Positions 7,076-9,527 of a DNA stretch of 9,527 bases are shown piece after piece (within the stretch, counting starts at the first letter, position 1; every line of letters starts with the position of its first letter). Position numbers and translations under genes: made by a program. This DNA is from an uncultured Burkholderiales bacterium (GTDB taxonomy: Bacteria > Pseudomonadota > Gammaproteobacteria > Burkholderiales > Burkholderiaceae), in the NCBI GenBank assembly GCA_903845315.1, contig CAIMWY010000322.1:1-9527 (forward strand), given 5' to 3'. The notes under the pieces are model-generated. The model was not told the DNA's origin, made no database searches, and saw nothing but the letters and a program-made list of their open reading frames with translations.

Positions 7076-9527
7076 ATGTTGCTAACTCGTAAATCTGACG
7101 CTGCCCAGTCTGGCAGTTCTGGCTTGGTGGAGCGCCTGCAGCGCGGTTTGTCGCAAGCCTTGCCCACCTTGGACCGTCGTGGTTTCTTGCGCCGCTCAGG
7201 CTTGGGCGTGGGGGTTGGCTTGGCCGCCACCCAGCTGAGTTTGGTCAAAAAAGCCGATGCAGCCAACGCCACCGCAGGCAACGGCACCGGCAAGATTGAA
7301 GTCAAACGCACGGTCTGCACCCACTGCTCGGTGGGTTGTGCGGTCGATGCGGTGGTGGAAAACGGTGTCTGGGTGCGCCAAGAGCCGGTGTTCGATTCGC
7401 CCATCAACTTGGGTGCGCATTGCGCCAAAGGCGCGGCCCTGCGCGAGCACGGCCACGGTGAGTTCCGCCTGCGCTACCCCATGAAGTTGGTCAACGGCAA
7501 GTACGAGCGCATCAGTTGGGACACGGCCCTGAGTGAAATCAGCGCCAAGCTGCTTGAGTTGCGCAAAGCCAGTGGCCCCGATTCAATTTACTGGATTGGT
7601 TCTTCCAAGCACAACAACGAGCAAGCTTATTTGCTGCGCAAGTTTGTGAGCTATTGGGGCTCCAACAACTGCGATCACCAGGCCCGTATTTGCCACTCCA
7701 CCACAGTGGCCGGTGTGGCCAACACCTGGGGTTATGGCGCCATGACCAACTCGTACAACGACATGCAAAACAGCAAGGTCGCCATGTACATTGGCTCCAA
7801 CGCTGCCGAAGCGCACCCGGTGAGCATGTTGCACATGCTGCATGCCAAAGAAAACGGTTGCAAGATGATCGTGGTCGATCCCCGTTTTACCCGCACAGCG
7901 GCCAAGGCCGACGACTACGTGCGCATCCGCTCGGGCTCTGACATTGCGTTCTTGTTTGGCCTGTTGCACATCATTTTCAAGAACGGCTGGGAAGATAAGA
8001 AATACATCAACGACCGCGTGTTCGGCATGGACAAGGTCAAGGAAGAAGTGCTGGCCAAGTGGTCGCCCGACAAAGTCGAAGAGGTCTGCGGCGTCAAGCC
8101 GGATCAATTGCTCAAGATCGCCACCATGCTCCACGAGCACCGCCCCGGCACCATCGTGTGGTGCATGGGCCAAACCCAACACACCACTGGCAACGCCATC
8201 GTGCGGGCTTCGTGCATCTTGCAATTGGCTTTGGGCAATGTGGGTAAATCGGGTGGTGGCACCAACATCTTCCGTGGTCACGACAACGTGCAAGGCGCCA
8301 CCGACGTGGGCCCCAATCCCGACTCATTGCCCGGTTACTACGGCATTGTCGAAGGTTCGTGGAAGCATTTCGCCAAAGCCTGGGGCGTGGACTTCGAGTG
8401 GCTCAAAGGCCGCTTTGCCACTCCCGCCATGATGAGCAAGCCCGGCATCACTGTCTCGCGTTGGATCGACGGTGTGTTGGAGAAAAACGAGCTCATCGAC
8501 CAAGACAGCAACCTGCGTGGCGTTTTCTACTGGGGCCATGCACCCAACTCACAGACCCGTGGCTTGGACATGAAACGCGCGATGGACAAGCTCGACCTGT
8601 TGGTGGTGGTCGATCCTTACCCATCCGCCACCGCTGCCATGGCCGCCATGCCTGGCAAGGCCGAAGATCTCAACCCGAACCGTGCGGTCTACCTGTTGCC
8701 GGCGGCCACGCAGTTTGAAACCAGCGGTTCGGCCACGGCCTCGAACCGCTCGCTGCAGTGGCGTGAAAAAGTGATCGAACCCTTGTGGGAGAGCCGCTCA
8801 GACCACATGATCATGTACCAATTTGCCGAAAAACTCGGCTTTGGCAAAGAGCTGGTCAAGAACTACAAGCTGCAAAAAGTCAACGGCATGGACGAGCCCA
8901 TGGTCGAAGACATCTTGCGTGAAATCAACAAGTCGGTCTGGACCATTGGCTACACCGGTCAAAGCCCAGAGCGCTTGAAAGCGCACATGCGCAACATGCA
9001 TTTGTTTGACGTCAAGACCTTGAAGTCAAAGGGCGGCAAAGACAAAGAAACCGGCTACGACTTTGGTGGCGACTACTTCGGTCTGCCTTGGCCATGCTGG
9101 GGCACGCCTGAGCTCAAGCACCCCGGCTCGCCCAATCTGTACGACACATCCAAACACGTCATGGACGGCGGCGGTAACTTCCGCGCCAACTTTGGTGTGG
9201 AGCGCGAAGGTAAAAACCTGCTGGCCGAAGACGGCTCGCACTCGCTGGGTGCTGACATCACCACGGGCTACCCCGAGCTGGACCATGTGCTGCTGAAGAA
9301 ACTCGGCTGGTGGGACGAACTCACCGATGCCGAAAAAGCCTTGGCCGAAGGCAAGAACTGGAAGACCGACAACTCGGGCGGCATGATCCGCGTGTTCATG
9401 CAAAACCATGGCTGCCACCCGTTTGGCAACGCCAAGGCCCGCGCTGTGGTGTGGAACTTCCCAGACCCCATCCCGCAACACCGCGAGCCCTTGTATGGCA
9501 CACGTCCCGATCTGGTGGCCAAGTACC
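7076..9527 (+). CDS. fdhA: Tat-exported molybdopterin formate dehydrogenase catalytic subunit (3' truncated)
   Basis: Catalytic subunit that oxidises formate to CO2 at a bis-pterin molybdenum (or tungsten) centre. The frame stays open to the window edge (about 817 codons; I expect some 950 in the full protein). A twin-arginine signal, LDRRGFLRR (R34-R35), with a Gly/Ala-rich hydrophobic core, predicts periplasmic location. C81, C84, C88 and C116 bind one [4Fe-4S] cluster, with K118 nearby. The active site is ARICHSTTVAG: C206 is the metal ligand, a cysteine where E. coli FdhH and FdnG have selenocysteine, followed by the catalytic H207. R400 in FRGHDNVQGATD aligns with FdhH R333, and the spacing agrees. 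GQTQHTTGNA and VVDPRFTRTA fit the pterin-binding regions. The missing part should be the C-terminal pterin-binding domain. Genes for a 4Fe-4S beta subunit and a cytochrome b gamma subunit are expected downstream but not seen. Confidence 0.96.
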   Translation, partial: MLLTRKSDAAQSGSSGLVERLQRGLSQALPTLDRRGFLRRSGLGVGVGLAATQLSLVKKADAANATAGNGTGKIEVKRTVCTHCSVGCAVDAVVENGVWVRQEPVFDSPINLGAHCAKGAALREHGHGEFRLRYPMKLVNGKYERISWDTALSEISAKLLELRKASGPDSIYWIGSSKHNNEQAYLLRKFVSYWGSNNCDHQARICHSTTVAGVANTWGYGAMTNSYNDMQNSKVAMYIGSNAAEAHPVSMLHMLHAKENGCKMIVVDPRFTRTAAKADDYVRIRSGSDIAFLFGLLHIIFKNGWEDKKYINDRVFGMDKVKEEVLAKWSPDKVEEVCGVKPDQLLKIATMLHEHRPGTIVWCMGQTQHTTGNAIVRASCILQLALGNVGKSGGGTNIFRGHDNVQGATDVGPNPDSLPGYYGIVEGSWKHFAKAWGVDFEWLKGRFATPAMMSKPGITVSRWIDGVLEKNELIDQDSNLRGVFYWGHAPNSQTRGLDMKRAMDKLDLLVVVDPYPSATAAMAAMPGKAEDLNPNRAVYLLPAATQFETSGSATASNRSLQWREKVIEPLWESRSDHMIMYQFAEKLGFGKELVKNYKLQKVNGMDEPMVEDILREINKSVWTIGYTGQSPERLKAHMRNMHLFDVKTLKSKGGKDKETGYDFGGDYFGLPWPCWGTPELKHPGSPNLYDTSKHVMDGGGNFRANFGVEREGKNLLAEDGSHSLGADITTGYPELDHVLLKKLGWWDELTDAEKALAEGKNWKTDNSGGMIRVFMQNHGCHPFGNAKARAVVWNFPDPIPQHREPLYGTRPDLVAKY

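Overview
The window reads as a single co-directional (+ strand) stretch of a moderately high-GC proteobacterial genome. The gene set suggests a betaproteobacterium, probably Burkholderiales and possibly Comamonadaceae: an aerobic benzoyl-CoA (box) pathway beside a Tat-exported molybdenum formate dehydrogenase cluster with DUF3305/DUF3306 genes. The taxonomic call rests on gene content and protein resemblance only and is tentative. Coding density is high. Gene starts often overlap the preceding stop, which suggests translational coupling.

Region 1 (1-2722) holds boxB and boxA, the di-iron oxygenase and the ferredoxin/flavin reductase of benzoyl-CoA 2,3-epoxidase. boxB begins on the first base of the window, so the upstream part of the operon (boxC, boxD, ligase, regulator) cannot be seen.

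Region 2 (2783-6686) is a tight run of four genes: a DUF3305 protein, a DUF3306 protein, a 699-residue cytoplasmic-looking polyferredoxin with six cysteine clusters plus a C-terminal CxxC...CxxC module, and a TorD/DmsD-family chaperone. Neighbouring genes overlap by 11, 74 and 1 nt.

Region 3 (6687-9527) starts with a 153-nt AT-richer intergenic segment that contains a perfect 14-bp palindrome and a second inverted repeat. Two Tat substrates follow, each with a clear Shine-Dalgarno site: a 67-residue peptide of the 'formate dehydrogenase region TAT target' type, and the catalytic subunit FdhA, cut off by the window edge after about 817 codons. FdhA has a cysteine, not selenocysteine, as the predicted molybdenum ligand.

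How the parts may fit: the box pathway cleaves the epoxidised ring (by BoxC) with release of formate. A formate dehydrogenase next to boxBA could therefore recover electrons from that one-carbon product. This link is an inference from proximity. The DUF3305-DUF3306-polyferredoxin-chaperone-Tat peptide set looks like a conserved but poorly characterised maturation or electron-transfer module for the dehydrogenase, and it is the most interesting part of the window.
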